The notes under the pieces are model-generated. The model was not told the DNA's origin, did not search any database, and saw nothing but the letters and a program-made list of their open reading frames with translations. The translations under genes were made by a program, and so were the position numbers. Below are positions 11,784 to 25,500 of a stretch of 64,000 nucleotides of DNA, piece after piece (position 1 is the first letter of the stretch; every line of letters begins with the position of its first letter). Source of the DNA: Paracyclopina nana. Lineage: Eukaryota > Arthropoda > Copepoda > Cyclopoida > Cyclopettidae. The stretch spans positions 1,488,001 through 1,552,000 of the forward strand of contig JAGUCH010000005.1 of NCBI GenBank assembly GCA_019096065.1. Direction: 5' to 3'.

Positions 11784-12155
11784 TTATGGCCTATTTTGGT
11801 TCAAGCCTAGTCTGAGTCTGATGATGGAATGCCACTTTCCGCATCGATATGTTCCATACTTTGTCCGTCTCCAAATGAGGCACCATTTCACTCTTCTTCT
11901 TGGTATACAATTGGCACAAGAAAAGTTCCGCACTCCAGCCTAAAAGATTGAAAATCAAACTTTAAAGTAATGCAAAAAAAATTCCACTTTTATACTTACA
12001 GTGGATGATGATGAGTGGCTCGGTTTTCCATCTGCAAGCCTTAAAGCAAAATTAGCTAGTTCTTCTTCACCAAAGTCCATATGACTTAATTGTCTTGCGT
12101 AAATGGTTTCTATGATAGTGCTAATAAATATGACCATGGTCAGTAGTGACCTCAT
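11784..12155 (-). CDS. Small secreted four-cysteine cationic peptide, copy 2
   Basis: Two exons, 12155-12000 (156 nt, as in copy 1) and 11939-11784, encode 103 residues. It has a signal peptide (MRSLLTMVIFISTII...), an acidic middle (FGEEELANF), a Ser-rich stretch just before the intron, and a basic C-terminal domain: CANC, PRRRVKWCLIW, TKYGTYRC. Cysteine spacing and the TKYGT core match copy 1, while the signal peptide and C-terminus diverge, as expected of a fairly old tandem duplication under selection on the mature domain. Exon 2 is recognised only through this paralogy and clean splice sites. Confidence 0.75.
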
Positions 12156-12869
12156 GTTGAGACATTAAATTGCTGAATGGCTCGGAAGAAGATTTTTCTA
12201 AGGCCCACTGTGTCATGTTGCGCCATGTTGCGCGTCTTCTCGGTGCCATACCGATTTTGTCTCCATATGCACAGGTCACTTATTTTTGGTGCATGTTTTT
12301 TGAGTGTTTTTCAAAATCAAAATAAAGTTGTTACAAATTGCCATTGCATTGGTGTTTAGAGCAAAAATATCAGCTTTCCAACAAAGATTAAACAAGTTCT
12401 AACAACAATGTTTCAATAATTTTAAAAAAGAGGAAAAATAGAAATATTCCAAAAATTTAAATCTTTTAAAGCATGTCATGTGTTAAACGATTTGAAAAAT
12501 GCTAAGCAGCTGCATGATGACTCATATGAGCATAGAAAGCTTTGGATTTGGCAACTTTCCAAAAATCAAAAAACACAAATACCTCAAATACCAATGAATG
12601 CCAAGCATTTCTACCAAATACCAAACAAATAGGCTAAAATCTGCAAAATTACAAAGGAAAATGAGCTTCTATTTTTAGCTCATATGGCTTTAAACTGTAG
12701 AAGCAACATTTGGCTTACATCCATAATTACATAGGTGTCTTCAATTGCAAGAAAGCAAGCAGAATACATAGAGGCTAGGAAATTGAGGTTACTTCCTCAA
12801 AGTACAATTAGCAAACACTTTGGCTTCACAATTAAGGCCAAAGGCAGCAGCAAGTGTTGAGAAAGTACC
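12156..12869. other. No gene seen; upstream region of the myosin light chain gene
   Basis: AT-rich spacer. A short open frame at 12177-12359 has no supporting features. Confidence 0.4.
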
Positions 12870-12877
12870 TATAAATA
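12870..12877 (+). promoter_or_regulatory. TATA box of the myosin light chain gene
   Basis: TATAAATA lies 108 bp upstream of the ATG at 12985, followed about 30-40 bp later by candidate start sequence. A strong TATA box suits a highly expressed muscle gene. The start of transcription is inferred. Confidence 0.6.
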
Positions 12878-12984
12878 CTTGGGCTGGTGTCCCCAATTCC
12901 CCAGTCTTTATCAGCTTGACTCTAGAGTCGGTCTTGTTTTTGAGTTGTCTTTTGCTTTTCTGTTGAAAAAAACCAAACAACAAA

Positions 12985-13610
12985 ATGCCTTCTGCTGTGA
13001 GTATTACATTGACATATACACCATCTTGCGGTCTAAATAATTTTCAATCTAAAACAAAAGACCCCTGAGGAAGTCAAGAAAATCTGCGACATCTACGATT
13101 GGGATGGCAAAGGTCTCTTGGACATGTACTACTTCATGGACATCTTCTATGCCCTAAACTTCAACATCTCCAAGAAGGTTTGCGTCAAGTATGGCCAGAC
13201 TGATGACTATGGCAAGAAGTTCTGCAAGTTTGATGAGGTTGCTAAGCTCATTAATGAAGCTCTCAAGGAGCCAGAGGGCTCTGGAAACTACCATGACTAT
13301 GTGGAGCTTTGCAAGCTCTATGACAAGAATGAGAATGGTACCATGATGTTGGCAGAGCTGGAAAATGTCTTGTGCAACCTTGGTGAGCATTTGTTTGTCA
13401 GTCAAAGTTACATTTTTTCGTATTTCCCTATTGCATATATGCTTTTTCATCAATGGGCCTTGAATAAAGTAGATTTCCTTCTTTATCATAGCTGATGAGA
13501 TCCCTAAGGAAGACTGTGCCAAGATGCTTGAAGAACTTGCACCCAAGGAAGATGAAGATGGCATGATCCCTTACCATGCCTTTTTGGATAAACTCACTGG
13601 CAAAGCTTAA
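12985..13610 (+). CDS. Mlc1: Essential (alkali) myosin light chain
   Basis: Three exons, 12985-12996 (only MPSA), 13061-13382 and 13492-13610, give 150 residues, the usual length of arthropod essential light chains. The protein is a calmodulin-fold subunit that stiffens the lever arm of myosin II in muscle. Degenerate EF-hand sequence is visible (ICDIYDWDGKGLLDMYY; YDKNENGTMMLAELE; EDEDGMIPYHAFLDKL). The central motif LYDKNENGTMMLAEL is close to the LYDKEENGTMLLAEL seen in insect Mlc1. A TATA box lies 108 bp upstream. The very short first coding exon is a known feature of this gene class. The symbol is by family resemblance. Confidence 0.88.
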
Positions 13611-14857
13611 GCAAACACCAAAGATATCAATTGTTTGAAGGCCTCCAGAAAAGCAGAAGACAAAATCTTCTGTTTGAAACAACACCAAATGCTGATGTGC
13701 AAATCATTCTTCATGATTTTTCACACTCAACATGCTCAAACAGCTCAAAATCTGTGCAAAAAGACCAAAAAAGACCATCAACTAAAATTGGGAGGGCAAC
13801 ATACGAAACCGACTCTATAACCCATAAATTCCCTCCATATTTCAATGAAAAAAAAACCATGTGATAATTCAACAATTTTGTCAACAAAAACAGAAATGGA
13901 CCTCTTTTGTAACCAGTTCACACACAAATCAGCCCAAGAAAAAAAAAAGGTTCACTTTTGGCCACCCGAAATGATTGAAAGTCAGCTGTCGCGCGTGCAC
14001 GCTTGACACGTGCGCGCGCGCTCCCGCACGCTTGTAATCACTACATAACAACCCGGGGACAAAATTGACAATGTATTACATACCTTCCTTTTGAACGACA
14101 ACCAAAAATGTATTACACAAAAGGTATTGTGCGTGCATTTCTCGCATATTGACGTGAAATATACATCACTTTCACTACGAAACTGAGTTACTGCTGAATT
14201 TTTCAGTTTTTGCTGAGAATCATCGAAACTTGAAACTTCTCATAAATATCCCACTTGATAAAAGGAGGTTTTCTAACTATTTTCAAGTTTGTAGTTAGTT
14301 GCGAGTGTAGCCGAGTCAAAAAGTGTTCTTATCTTTTTAAGGCACCTAGCTTGGAAGAAGGCAATGAAAACCTAAATTATCCTCTCAAAAAGCCTTAAAA
14401 AAGGTGCAGAAACGTGATTGTAAGTTATAAATAATCAAAAAAGTTGTTGTAAAGTTTATTTGAATCTAATAAAGTAAAAATTGAGCAAAACATTGGCGTT
14501 CGCTCCCAATTTTGAACCAAACTCATCAATTCTCTCGATCTTTGGTCATTTAAAATCTCGTCAAAAACACGACATGTTTACACTTTTTCAGGCAAACTAT
14601 TTGGCTACTATTAATTTCGGTTACCACTTTTCCAGCCTTCAGTTGATGTAATCATAAGAAATGACTAAAAATATGAACATGTCAGAGTTACATTTGATTT
14701 TATGGTATTTTTGGCTGATATTTCAACTTCTATGTTTCAGATTTTCATACTTGAGCCAAAATTCGATCTGAGAAAGAAGGGCCTCTTTTTAATCGTATTT
14801 TGGCTAGGCTTTTGTATTTTCTGCGAAATGAAAGGGGTGAAAGCAAATTGACGCAAA
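13611..14857. other. Spacer: 3' region of Mlc1 and upstream region of Tip60
   Basis: No gene seen. A short GC-rich patch with CG-rich alternations lies around 13990-14035 in otherwise AT-rich sequence. It may be regulatory, but nothing decides this. Confidence 0.4.
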
Positions 14858-16522
<1,665 letters not shown>

Positions 16523-17210
16523 TTCCTTTAAACCTAGTCATTCAAAAGTTTTGTGTCTTCACAAATTGCATGCAATACAGAACTAATTTTACACTGACAT
16601 TATCAGCTTAGCAATATTCATCAATTCACTTGGGATTTACAGTAACGCAGCGTTAGATCTTGCCAACTTAATCGATTTTTGCAGTTTTCAGTTTCATCGC
16701 TGCATCGAACCATTTTAATCTCAAAGAATATCAACGAATCAATGGCTGTCTATAGAAAGGCCTTGGTGAATCAGGGCAATTAGGTGATAGAGACCTATTT
16801 ACAGAGATCAATCAAACCAAAGCTGAATGCTCCAAAGAGCCCCTAATTTATCCTTCAGCAGCTGATTTGGTAGAACAAAATGCTTTTACGGTTAAACAGT
16901 TACATTTTGGATCAACCTCAACAAAAGTAGTCATAATATGTTTCAGGCAATTAACCAATAAAATACAAGTTGAAAAATCGCACTACCAATTAATTAATTT
17001 ACCAAAATAAGCGGCCTAACATGCAACTCGAGTTGCAGATTCTAAATATTTCATAATCTGAAAGCCATCAAAAAATCAGGGATACAAGCGTAAAAGTACA
17101 ATTTACTTTCTGAAAATAGTTGCTATTTTTGTTTGTTACTTTCAAATTGAAAATGAAAAACGCATAGCATCATCTTTATTATATAAGTATTCTATTTTAT
17201 AATAAGCACA
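16523..17210. other. Spacer between convergent genes
   Basis: 3' regions of KAT5 (AATAAA at 16957) and of the minus-strand seven-span gene (signal at 17180-17175, reading TTTATT on plus). Nothing else was seen. Confidence 0.5.
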
Positions 17211-18149
17211 TCAAATATGAACTGAAACCATGTGATCATCTCTCGTTGTGGTTTCGTCTTCGTTCTGGGACTCTTCTTTTTCGTAATACTGCAAAGTCCG
17301 AGGAATACTCACTACTGTATTTGAAACTTTTGCCGGATCATGGTGCAACTTTACGGCAGCAATGATTGTGATGGGTATATGAAAGGGGACATAGAATATG
17401 TAAGCCAAAAACCTGACCAAGTCTCTTGACTCATCATATAGACTTTCAAAAATTGCAATTATGCTCATTGTAAGGGCAACAAAAACAATCTGACTACTCA
17501 CAAACCCAATTGACTGTATCAAAGTTTTTGTACTATGAGTAGTTCCCCCAGAGAAGGCCATATTTTGATTGTTGTGTATTTGCTGATTCCTTTTCAGCAG
17601 AAATCTGATCATGAGCAAATCGTAATAAACATTGGCCAATGCTCCAAAAACAGCAAAAGTCCAAAGAATTAATGTGCATACATAACACTTTTCAGAGGTT
17701 GGTGAGCATAACTGTATTCCAGGCAATATTGCTGCCTTTTCTACAAGTCCCAGAGTTGGAACAAATAATTGGTATGCAAGCAAAGCGAAGGCAAATCCAT
17801 AAGTCCTTTTCTTTATGTCCTCATCATGCATGATCAGCTGATTGGCTGTTTTTGACGCAAACCAGAACCTAACAGCTGAGAAGAAGCTGACAAGCGTAAT
17901 GGAGCCACTGATGGCATTAAAATGTCCAATTCTAAGTAAAGTGCAACTAGCAAGGGTTGCATCAGTTTGCAAATGCCCAACGAATGCAAGAATCATCCAA
18001 AAGATTGCCTGGATGTTGGCTAAAAACAAAATCCTTTTGACGTTCCATGATAATTTTGGTGCTTTGTTCTTGAGAAACCACATGCTTAGTGCGTTCAATA
18101 ATATTGCAAAGGGAATTGCAAACTTGCTTGCTTCTTGCCATAGAAGCAT
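17211..18149 (-). CDS. Orphan seven-transmembrane (GPCR-like) protein, intact copy
   Basis: Single exon, 312 residues. Seven hydrophobic segments: KFAIPFAILLNALSMWFL; ILFLANIQAIFWMILAFVG; ISGSITLVSFFSAVRFWF; FAFALLAYQLFVPTLGL; LILWTFAVFGALANVYYDLL; IGFVSSQIVFVALTMSIIAI; and LAYIFYVPFHIPITIIAAV. A short basic loop (RFLLKRNQQIHNNQN) follows span five, and the acidic tail carries QYYEKEESQNEDE. I cannot assign a family; topology fits a receptor but no DRY or NPxxY motif is present. The gene at 21603-22562 on the other strand is a close paralog, about two-thirds identical by eye over the first 130 residues. The two flank the stathmin gene as an inverted pair. Confidence 0.75.
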   Translation of the reverse strand: MLLWQEASKFAIPFAILLNALSMWFLKNKAPKLSWNVKRILFLANIQAIFWMILAFVGHLQTDATLASCTLLRIGHFNAISGSITLVSFFSAVRFWFASKTANQLIMHDEDIKKRTYGFAFALLAYQLFVPTLGLVEKAAILPGIQLCSPTSEKCYVCTLILWTFAVFGALANVYYDLLMIRFLLKRNQQIHNNQNMAFSGGTTHSTKTLIQSIGFVSSQIVFVALTMSIIAIFESLYDESRDLVRFLAYIFYVPFHIPITIIAAVKLHHDPAKVSNTVVSIPRTLQYYEKEESQNEDETTTRDDHMVSVHI

Positions 18150-19020
18150 TTTTGAAGCTTACAAAAAACTAACAGATGGAAAGAGATAATGGCTCCAGCC
18201 TTTTTGAGCCTTAAAGCAACTATGACTAAATACTAAATACACAAACAGAGAGAGGAGGATAGGATTAATGATACAACCTACTTAATCTTGAGTAATCTTG
18301 TTAAAAACTCAAAGCCACTTAATTTACAGCCAATTGCTCTAATTTAACTTCCCCTCTGAAGAAATGTATCCATTTCTATCTGGCACAATTCTCAGTTTGT
18401 TCGCAAGCTGGTACTTCTTGGTAGCGTGGAGGGAAAAGAGGCCACCATAATTCTGACCCAGATTCGTTCATGTTCAACTGAGGGATACTATTTGCTGCCA
18501 ATACCACGTTTGCTTTCTGAAGTTGTATGACCTCGAGCTGCCAGACATTTTTTCATACAAAATACCTGAGGCTTGAGTGTTTTTTGTGCCTGAGAAGCTA
18601 CGCAGGCAATATTGGGTTTGATTACTAAAACAAATCAATAGGCTCCACATATGTTATTCATGGCATGCTTATATGAAATCTAATTTTTGCCTTTCACATT
18701 TTGACAACTTTCTTATACTGCTATTGTCAAATCTTGCTCTTGAAATACAGAGAATTGCAGCATGAAAAATCAATAGATTTGTTGGTTATAAGAAAAATGC
18801 ACTTGTGTGTGAGCAGCGAGCCTTCATGCATGCTTTCATGAATTATTGAGTCATTCTTGCTTTCTTTTTTCGATGACAGCTAGGTAGAAAGCAGGTGAGC
18901 TCATGAGCTCAGTTATTTCACTGCAGTAAACTTGACCAAATTTTAATTCTATACCAAAGTTCGTACTATCCAAACAACTTTCATGAGGTTGTGCTCGATT
19001 TCTTATTACTCATATTAAAG
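18150..19020. other. No gene seen; divergent upstream region
   Basis: Lies between the minus-strand seven-span gene and the plus-strand stathmin-domain gene, so it probably holds both promoters. No specific motif is supported. Confidence 0.4.
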
Positions 19021-20477
19021 ATGGGCTGTGGAGAGTCCAAAATCAAGAGCATTAATTTAGCTCAAGATCCCATTGAAACAGAGAATCATGTAACGAGGCC
19101 TTCAACACGATTGGCCGATAATCTTGACGATGGATTACCAAATAGGTGAGCTTTACTGTATCTTCCGTAACTTTTTCAAATCAGTCTCATTCATCCACAA
19201 AAGCTCATTTAAGAAATTGATCTACGTTCACTTAGTGCAATTTTGGGCCATTGATTTAAATTGTTCAACATTTCTTCTGCAGCTAAAATAATGATTGTAA
19301 TAGGTAACTTTTGCTTACCTTTTGAACGCAACATCCAATTGATAAAAATGATATTATTTTCCCTTTGAAACTAAGAAATACGAGTTTTTTCATGGTTTGA
19401 TACTTTGAAATCATCTTTAATTGATCATCGGAAGCTCGTTAATCCCATATCTCTAAACCTTCCATCATAGTTATAAAAATATGCTTGTTTTTTCTCATTA
19501 CAGGCTTCTAGCAGCAATTCCTATCTCAGACCTAGGAGAATCTCTAGACTCGAGGCATTTAAGTGAGTCATTCAATGGCGCCAATCATTTGGGTAAAAGC
19601 CACACAGTTAGCATGGACTCTGGAGACTCAGGATATGACGAATACGAGGAGGAGTACAGCCACATAATTACGGAAAATTCCTCAGCTGAACTGGTGAAAA
19701 AAGTGGAAGAAGACTTCAGACCGGTTGATCTACCAGAGCTTCTCGTCATCACTGGCAGAGCATGTACGAGAATTTTGTCAGGCTACCAAAAAACCAAAGT
19801 GGACGAGGCCAAAATTCTCGATGCTCTCAGAGATGAGGGATTATTGGCCAAGCCCAAAATAAAAACCAATGGTGGCCTCAGTTTTGAAGTAGTTGATGCT
19901 GCTGTCGTTGAGAAAAAAACAGCTGTAGAAGGAGATGCTTTCATCTCTTCAGAGTTCATGCCAAGCAAAACACTCAAAAAGTTGGAACTGAGAAGAGGGG
20001 TGAGTAAATTAAAAAAAAAAAATAGTGTGCCAAATCTGCAGAAGTAAACAAAGCAGTGGCGCAACTCAGTACTTTTTTGTGTCAAAATCTTTGACTTTTA
20101 TTTTTCAGGCTCTCAGGAAACCAACTCAGCAGTTGGAAGTAAAATTGGCTGAAGCTGAGCTTCGAAGGAAAGAGTTGGAAGAAGAAAAGGTGAAAAGTGT
20201 CCTAGAAAGAAGTGGCCTTGAACGTCATGGAAGAATGAGATCAGCTTCAGCTATGAGAAGAGAAAACCTTTATAGTGCAACTGTGGCCAAAAGGCAACAA
20301 CAGCTACAAGAAATGAGAGATAAACTGAAAGAGAAGCACAAGAAGAACGACATGATCAAGCTGAAAAAGCAACTCAACACCTCAGGATCATCCCTGATGG
20401 ATTCTGGCTACAGGATGGAAGCTTTGGCTGCAGGAGCAAATTATGGGGGAGGTGCCATGGACTTTTTTGATGATTGA
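19021..20477 (+). CDS. Stathmin-domain protein, STMND1-like
   Basis: Three exons, 19021-19145, 19504-19999 and 20109-20477, give 329 residues. The N-terminus MGCGESK is a consensus for N-myristoylation of Gly2 with palmitoylation of Cys3, predicting membrane attachment as in STMND1. The middle holds a conserved-looking segment (KILDALRDEGLLAKP) and SKTLKKLELRR. The C-terminal third is a charged helix (about 210-310; QLEVKLAEAELRRKELEEE to DKLKEKHKKND) typical of stathmin-like domains, which bind tubulin dimers in classical stathmins. Tubulin binding by STMND1-type proteins is not established. The first intron (358 bp) is long for this region. AATAAA lies at 20537. Confidence 0.75.
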
Positions 20478-20709
20478 AACTGTTTTTATCAGGATTTGCT
20501 ACCACATTTGCAATGGATCAGTTTGTCAGCAATACCAATAAAAAATGCAATGCCACTATTTTGTAAAAAATAGCTTTTTGTTTTTAGCAAGCTAGGATTT
20601 CAGCTAAAAAGCATAGAGCTTGTGGAAATGATGATGCAGATTACTTGAAAAATATCTTTTCTCTTTACCAGCGGTATTAACTAGAATATCACTCGTGACA
20701 GCAGTTGTA

Positions 20710-21560
20710 TATCCCGTTCATGTGCAAAGTTGATTTTCGGAAAGTAAAAAATTGTCATAAGGCAACGGAGTTTTGTTATCAAACCACTTATGCCCTGTTC
20801 ATGTATTAAGAATGCCTTAAGGTATGGAAAAAATTGTCTTAAGGAAAAGTGAATCTGCTGCTGACTGCTACTCAACGAGTTCAGCTTGGGGCCGAGCAGC
20901 GTTTTGAATGGCCATTTATTTGCTATTTTGTCTCACGGTTTTCCGCTTTTTTCAAAACAAACTAGCTTTCTTAACGTTTCTTTGATAAGAACTGAAATTT
21001 AACTATTGATTTTGCTCAAAATGTCTAAAAAGTGGAGTGCTTCGTTGCCCAAATTTAGATTTGTTTACTGTCAAGTTGGCTTAAAGTCGATCTGATTTTT
21101 TTAGCATCAGCTGGCGCTTGTCATAAGACAATTTTTCTCCTTTCCTTGAGGTGTTTTCGTGCATTTTCATAAGGAGTTTGGGGCGTACATGAACAGGACA
21201 TTAAGAAGGGCTTCTCAACTAGTTGAACCAGGAATCGAGCTAACAAATTTAGGGCAAAATTCCGAAAAACATTGATTATTTCAGCTGTATCTTTTATGTA
21301 ATAAATCTGCAATTTTTGAGTTGGTTCATGTGAATTTGTGTTTAATACATATTGATTCAGAAGTAACCAGTTTGGCACTGAAATTGAAATAAACTTTCAG
21401 TGTTTACTTTTCAATAGTCTTAAAATTGACCCGTTTTTTTCCAAAGTGTTAGCATCAGCAGAAGTTTACTTTAGTGTTTGTCGTAAGACAATTTTTCTCC
21501 TTTTCTTAAGGCGTTCGACGTGCATTATCGTAAGGAATTTGGGGGCACATGAACGGGATA
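20710..21560. mobile_element. Non-autonomous inverted-repeat element (MITE-like), 0.85 kb
   Basis: Perfect 16-bp ends: TATCCCGTTCATGTGC at 20710-20725 and its complement at 21545-21560. A second, imperfect pair lies inside (CCCTGTTCATGTA at 20793-20805; complement at about 21187-21198). Four copies of a roughly 80-bp unit (CATGAACrGG end plus a TAAGACAATTTTTCTCC block) can be seen, two facing right on the left side and two facing left on the right side. If AT is the duplicated target, the true ends read CCC...GGG, as in elements A and B. No coding capacity. It ends 43 bp before the ATG of the broken seven-span gene. Confidence 0.8.
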
Positions 21561-21602
21561 GTAGAGGCTTTCAAATTCCTCTTCCTTGTCTTCATTAGAG
21601 AA

Positions 21603-22562
21603 ATGTCGCTGTGGCTGGAAGCAAGCAAGTTTACGATACCATTTGCTGCATTCATCAATGCACTCAGCATTTGGTTTCTTGTGAGAAAAACACCCAAATT
21701 ATCATGGAGTGTCAAAAGGATCCTAGTTTTGGCCAACCTTCAAACAATCTTTTGGATGTTTGTGTCATTCTATGGGCATTTGCAGACTGAAGCAACCCTT
21801 GAAAATTGTACTTTTCGCAGACTTGGACTCTTTAATGCCATCAGCGGCTCAGTCAATTCTGTCAGCTTTTTCTCAGCGGTGAGGTTTTACATTGCCCTGA
21901 AAACAGCCAACCAAAGGATCATTCATGATGACTTCATCAAAAAGAGGTCGTACCTTTTCTCACTCATCATGCTTGGCTACCAATTGGCTTTCATTGCATA
22001 TAGCTTTGAAAAAAATATCGCAATATTACCAACTGTACAGCTCTGCTCACCAACTGCATCGAAATGTCCAACGTGTACAGCAATATTTTGGCTAATTGCA
22101 ATTCTTGGCGGATTGATCAATATTTACTATGACTTTTGAATGATAAGATTTCTGCAGAAGAGGAATCAGCAAGTTCACAACCAGGAAAACTTGGCATCAT
22201 CTTCGGGAAAGCCACTGGATACCGTAACCCTGGTGAGATCAATTGTCTATGTAAGTGGGCAGTTGCTCTTTGTTTGTCTCTCTGTTGGTTTCATCACTAT
22301 TTTCAATTATGACAATGAAGAATCCAGAGACATCAACAGGCTAATAGCTTTTGCTTTCTACGTACCTTTTCATATACCTATAACTGTAATTGCTGCTGTG
22401 AAGCTGCACCAAAACCAGCCCAAAGCCCAAGCCAACTTGAGCAGTATTCCACAATTTCTGCAGTACCACGAAAATGACCAAGAAGAATCTTTGGATGGCG
22501 GAGTCAAACATAGAGAAGAACCGAATATTATCAACGATTCTATTTCAACAATTCACATTTGA
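21603..22562 (+). pseudogene. Seven-transmembrane paralog with one in-frame TGA
   Basis: One frame of 960 nt matches the intact gene at 17211-18149 end to end (EASKFTIPFAAFINALSIWF; NAISGSVNSVSFFSAVRF; FYVPFHIPITVIAAVKLH), but a TGA at 22137-22139 interrupts it just after span five. The intact copy reads YYDLLMIRFL there and this copy YYDF-stop-MIRFL. No other stop or shift is present, so the lesion is recent, a sequencing error, or a read-through codon. The MITE-like element ending at 21560 directly abuts its 5' side and may have removed the promoter. AATAAA lies near 22818. Confidence 0.8.
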
Positions 22563-25500
22563 AAATACACTTTCCTCTAATAAGCTTAAAATAGGCATAG
22601 CCATGCCAAAGGTACAAACAGCATCAAAAATACTTTTGGAATGAGGCACAGCTCTTCGTACTTACTTGCGGTAATTGTTTAAGAGCACTTATGTGGCATT
22701 AAAAGTTGGAGCAAAGCAGTATTTTCGTATGGAATTTTTTCTCCTTGTGTTTGCACTCAAAATGATTTAGCGCCTGACCGCGAGCCATTTCAAAGAGTTT
22801 TGCTTCAATATAGCTGCAATAAAGTGTTTAGCATGACAATTTTATGGCTTTATACCCTTTGATCTGATCTCAGCTTTTGCCGCAGTCTCAGCTCAGTTTT
22901 TGCTGCCATTTCACGGCCCCATTGCTGATTGCTAATTTATTTATCACGAATTCTGTCTTGAAAAAAATCAAATGATTCAATGGGTAGACTCACACATGAA
23001 TACGACGAGAACGCATAAAGAAATAAAAAGGAATAAGTTTTATTGCAATATCTTCAAGCCAAAAGAGCATCCCACCACAAGAAATTGAATTTCAGACCAA
23101 AATACTGCAGACAAGGCTGGATATTTTACGAGCAAAATTCGTATCACGCAAAATGTTCATCTTTTTGCAAGGTAGTGGTGTCTCTGTGGTTTTTTAAGGA
23201 ATTCTGCATCACAAGATTCCACATTATCATCATCATCAGTCTTGTAAAATATTTAGCCTTCTTGCACCATGGCACGTGAAATTGAGCGCATTTTTTGGGC
23301 AGCACGACAACCTGTGGCGCGCAGCGCGTGTGTCCTCAAGTTATATTCTCAGTTCTATCTTAGTTTCAGTGAGTACAACACCAACTACAGCGCTTAGTGC
23401 TTTGACGCGAGCCAGCATTTTTCTGTGTGAGCTTTTCTTAAAAGTGAATGAAGCAGTGAATTCATTATCTTGAAGAAAAGGTAAGCTAAGACGGCTTTAC
23501 GTCATCAATGCGCGAGCGTAGTTGACCCGTTCAACACATAAACTTCTTGATCTGTTATATTGCAAAAAGCCAAAAAGAGCAGCTTCCTCTTATGAAAAAC
23601 CAATTTAACTAAACGTGCTAATCTGGCTACACTTTTAATCAGAACTATAGCTTGCCCATAAGCTAGTCCAAAGGCCAGCCTGCAATTGGAGGAAAAGATG
23701 GAATTTCAGGAAAGAAAGCTCTCTAAATATAGTAAGATGTAAATATAATTGGTCCATTTGAATCTTAGATACTATACTTAAGGCTGTAAAAATGATACCT
23801 TGCCAAAAAAATCAAGAATATGCTTATTCAGACGGCGCTGCGCAGGCAGTGATCAGCTCTGATCACAGCTCTGAAATCTTATGAGTTCGCCGGTAGGATA
23901 AATATGGTATCGTTTACGGTTTCCTATGACCGGCATGCTAGGTCAAATTATCGATTTTTGCTCGACAACTCTTTAATTTTGCAAAGTAACGTAACTTTGG
24001 TGTTGATTAAGTTGGGAAATGTCTGTATGCATGGTCGGAATATGCGGAAAAATAGTCAAAAGTAAACATTGGCGGTGTTTAGATGAAATGTCAGCTGACG
24101 TCCTTGCTAGTTAGCCTGAAAGGCGTGCCATGCCATACTCAGCATACTGTAAGCTCTTTTTTCGGCTCGTGCTTAGCTCAAACTGAGTTATGGGCCAGCC
24201 TGTGTAAATACCTACTCCTCACACCAGTTGAATATGTTTAGCGTGGATAATTCGTAGGTACAGCCAAGGAGTAGTCGAGAAAAAAATGTGGTCATTTTTT
24301 CTCGATCCATTATGAAGTCAAGGCTAGTTTTTATTCAACTGACATGAAGGCATTTTTGAATTATTATTATTGAGATGGACAAGGGGGGCTGGATTTGCCT
24401 TCCGGTGCATATGCACCTGAAATTGCCACTTTTCTCTCATTTGCAAGTTAATTTTTCACTGTCCAACAACCGACTTTTTTCAAAGCTAGGTTAACCTTTC
24501 AAACAGAAGTTAAGGGCCAACTGATCTGAAATTCCAGTCACACGATATGGGCACCGATCAGACCATTTTAGGGCACTGTGCTGGATCATAAAACCTTTTC
24601 TTTATCCTCGCGTGTTCTAATTGCGTCGGCAAACAAGATTCAAGCCTTAAAATCTGATAGAAATTGGCTTTTTATCGCACCCTCATGGCAGGTAAAAATG
24701 TCACCCATAAAATGTCAACAATGGCCGCCAAATATTTGAGGCAAACCAATTTTTTCGGATTTTGCAAAGAAACAGAGAAATTCTTCAGATTGTCATCACT
24801 TGCAGTAGTAAACTTGAGCTAATTACATTGTGTGCCATTTAAGGCTCGGGTCATAAATCGGGTCAGCATTTATGGGCATCCAGTCGGAAATTAACCATTT
24901 TTGAAAACCGAGCCCCTTTTCTTGAGGCTTTGAAATTCCTTCCTCTTTTTACAGCTTATCTGCCAAAAAAGTGGCGTTTTTCACGGCCAAACTCACCTTT
25001 GTCTGTGTGCACATTAGAAGAGATGCTAATCTCGCTGCATGTTTGCTTTAATGACCACAAAATCTGAAATTGAAGCCCTCTGAGCAAATAAAAGTTTTTT
25101 CAAATGAGGCCACAATTTTTCATGCCATTTCAAAAAGTACCCCACAATTTGCTTTGCTCGTTTTCTGCAATGACTGGGCAATTGCTTATGCTAAACATCA
25201 ACCCTTAGCCATTTTGCCTTATATCAAATTTGTAATAGTCAGGTTTGGGTCAATTTTGATGCAGTTGCTTTTAGACCAGTAAAAAATAGAATTTTTTAAG
25301 TCCAATTAGTAAAAGAGATTATTTACATAGGGAAATAGTTTGATTCTTAAGAAATCAGAGGTGAATGAAACAATCAACAATTTTCATGAATGTGGCTTTC
25401 CTTGAATCAGCCATTATAAAATCATTGGGTTAAAGCTCATTTTTCACGATTTTTTGCTCCGTTCTGTCAATCAGGGAGCCTCTGTGGTAGCAAATGTTAT

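Noticed and set aside
13980-14040. CG-rich patch as a CpG island promoter
   Set aside because: Only about 50 bp long and about 830 bp from the Tip60 start; too small to call.
17211-18149. Assignment of the seven-span proteins to the DRAM/Frag1 family
   Set aside because: Seven rather than six hydrophobic segments and none of the family motifs I know; left as orphan.
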